Source of the DNA: Eubacterium callanderi
Lineage (GTDB): Bacteria > Bacillota > Clostridia > Eubacteriales > Eubacteriaceae
DNA: 64,000 nt
Reading direction: 5' to 3'
NCBI RefSeq assembly: GCF_900142645.1
Contig: NZ_FRBP01000001.1
Coordinates: 62,001-126,000 of the forward strand
The notes under the pieces: generated by a model
Seen by the model: only the letters and a program-made list of their open reading frames with translations
What the model was told of the DNA's origin: nothing
Databases searched by the model: none
Part shown: piece by piece, positions 63,437-64,000 of the stretch
Position numbering within the stretch: position 1 is the stretch's first letter
Layout: each line of letters starts with the position of its first letter
Made by a program: the position numbers and the translations under genes

Positions 63437-63595
63437 TTAGTTATCTTTTTTAAATTTCTTCATCCCTTCTGGCTCCTTCGGCTGATACTGCCAAAAACAC
63501 GCCGATGCATTCGATGTAAAAATGCCCATCTGCAAAGCTAAAATAGTGAGCAAAGGCCCAAAGCGAACGATTATTTTTTTCATTTTTTCTTTCAT
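63437..63595 (-). CDS. agrD: AgrD-like cyclic thiolactone autoinducer precursor
   Basis: This 52-residue peptide has the AgrD layout: a basic amphipathic N-terminal helix (residues 1-25), the pheromone region SACFWQYQP (Cys33) and a charged C-terminal tail starting PKEPEG. By analogy with clostridial AgrD, a five-residue thiolactone ring between Cys33 and Tyr37 (CFWQY) is the most likely signal; the exact N-terminal cut is unknown. An AAAGAGGTAAAG box precedes the ATG. It lies between the AgrC-like gene and the exporter gene; its AgrB partner is 5 kb away at the end of the cluster. Confidence 0.9.
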   Translation of the reverse strand: MKEKMKKIIVRFGPLLTILALQMGIFTSNASACFWQYQPKEPEGMKKFKKDN

Positions 63596-63621
63596 TTTCT
63601 TTACCTCTTTCTCAGCTTTAA

Positions 63622-63670
63622 TAAAAAAAGCTATCTTTAAATTTATCCTTCTGGATAATTTAAAGATAGC
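63622..63670 (-). terminator. hairpin terminator between agrC and agrD
   Basis: A long stem (63630-63647 with 63654-63670, one bulge) carrying GCTATCTTTAAATT, followed on the minus strand by seven T, lies 27 bp before the agrD start. It should stop transcripts coming from agrC. The candidate promoter of agrD overlaps the upstream arm. Confidence 0.8.
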
Positions 63671-63700
63671 ATGATTGCGTTTACTTTTAAAGAGGGCTCG

Positions 63701-63733
63701 CAGAATTGACGGTTTATCTCACAGAATTAACGG
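63701..63733 (-). promoter_or_regulatory. LytTR (AgrA-type) direct-repeat binding site
   Basis: On the minus strand CCGTTAATTCTG (63722-63733) and CCGTCAATTCTG (63701-63712) are direct repeats (11 of 12 identical) with 21-bp periodicity, the arrangement bound by LytTR response regulators such as AgrA. Each is a near match to the AgrA consensus ACAGTTAAG class. A TGC-TATCTT -10-like element lies 31 bp further on, toward agrD. The distal repeat overlaps the last codons of the AgrC-like gene. Confidence 0.7.
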
Positions 63734-64000
63734 GGTCTTTAAAGTTTAAATTGATGGACAAGCAAAACCAGCCGTTCTTTACCTCATAACCCATCGTCCC
63801 ATCATATTGTTTTGTTAATTGATGTATTGTTTTAAGACCAAAGCCGTGATTTATCTGATCTTTTTTCGTTGTAACCAGCTCATCTGAATCCTTGACCGGT
63901 TTCTCATCAAAGGTGTTTTTTATGTTGATCAAAAGCATCTCCCCTGTTTTACGTAAGCTTAATATGATCTCCCCCTGTCCACACGGCATTTTTTCACAGG
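63714..64000 (-). CDS. agrC: AgrC-like GHKL sensor histidine kinase, C-terminal part
   Basis: Only the last 95 or so residues are in the window; the frame stays open to the edge. They form the end of a GHKL ATPase domain: the end of an N-box-like helix (CEKMPCGQGEIILSL), INIKNTFDEKP, and the G-box HGFGLKTIHQLTKQYDG. This is typical of AgrC-type (HATPase_c_5) kinases that sense AgrD-derived peptides. The adjacent agrD and LytTR site support that role. The cognate AgrA-like regulator is not in the window and may lie to the right. Confidence 0.85.
   Translation of the reverse strand, partial: CEKMPCGQGEIILSLRKTGEMLLINIKNTFDEKPVKDSDELVTTKKDQINHGFGLKTIHQLTKQYDGTMGYEVKNGWFCLSINLNFKDPVNSVR

Noticed and set aside
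1-64000. tRNA, rRNA, CRISPR arrays, insertion sequences, integrases
   Set aside because: I looked for cloverleaf-like stretches, regularly spaced direct repeats and transposase/integrase motifs and saw none.

Overview
This 64 kb window looks like a chromosomal segment of an anaerobic low-to-medium GC Firmicute. Gene content and protein style fit the Eubacteriaceae, and the acetogenic Eubacterium limosum/callanderi group is my best guess. That placement is inference from gene order and protein character; no rRNA lies in the window. Most genes are on the minus strand. No tRNA, rRNA, CRISPR array or insertion sequence was found.

Positions 1-9,000 are mixed metabolism: a metallo-beta-lactamase-fold hydrolase, a patatin-like lipase followed by an alpha/beta hydrolase, a class II glutamine amidotransferase, RseC, AspS, a Crp/Fnr regulator and a uroporphyrinogen-decarboxylase-superfamily protein with an unusual nested palindrome in its leader. 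Positions 8,790-13,350 hold a TfoX-C protein, a nitroreductase, a self-regulated TetR/ABC exporter operon with a clear promoter-operator, and an acetyltransferase. Positions 13,369-31,900 are a conserved housekeeping block: hemZ, an MBL hydrolase, dtd, relA/spoT, apt, recJ, secF, secD, gltX, queG, ysxC, lon, clpX, clpP and tig. Positions 32,156-36,861 are a complete branched-chain amino acid ABC transporter (livFGMHK) with a strong hairpin between the binding-protein gene and the permease genes. Positions 36,890-46,105 carry nth, a cupin, a class A penicillin-binding protein, an RluA-type pseudouridine synthase, radC, a MarR regulator, a large YhgE/Pip membrane protein and a TetR regulator. 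Positions 46,172-51,115 are the heat-shock operon hrcA-grpE-dnaK-dnaJ with a perfect CIRCE element. They are followed by hemW, a tyrosine phosphatase and a WYL regulator.

The accessory part starts near 54,400. From 54,397 to 57,746 lies a tightly overlapping minus-strand operon of phage type: a helicase loader/inhibitor of the G39P type, a winged-helix replication protein, several unknown proteins and a sigma-70-like factor. It has no structural, integrase or terminase genes, so it is a remnant or a small replication module.

From 57,944 to the right edge lies a quorum-sensing bacteriocin locus, read right to left: a partial AgrC-like histidine kinase, a 52-residue AgrD pheromone precursor, a C39-peptidase ABC exporter, a double-glycine bacteriocin precursor, two tiny two-helix membrane proteins (immunity candidates), an unknown soluble protein, an HlyD-type export accessory protein and AgrB. 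AgrB and AgrD, normally adjacent, sit at opposite ends of the export cassette. A pair of 12-bp direct repeats with 21-bp periodicity (LytTR/AgrA-type site) lies just upstream of agrD. The bacteriocin gene is bracketed by a near-perfect 41-bp inverted repeat (37 of 41 bases match), with a third partial copy nearby. The simplest reading is an auto-induced bacteriocin island whose pheromone and bacteriocin arms are co-regulated. The inverted repeats suggest that the precursor gene is, or was, a movable or invertible cassette.
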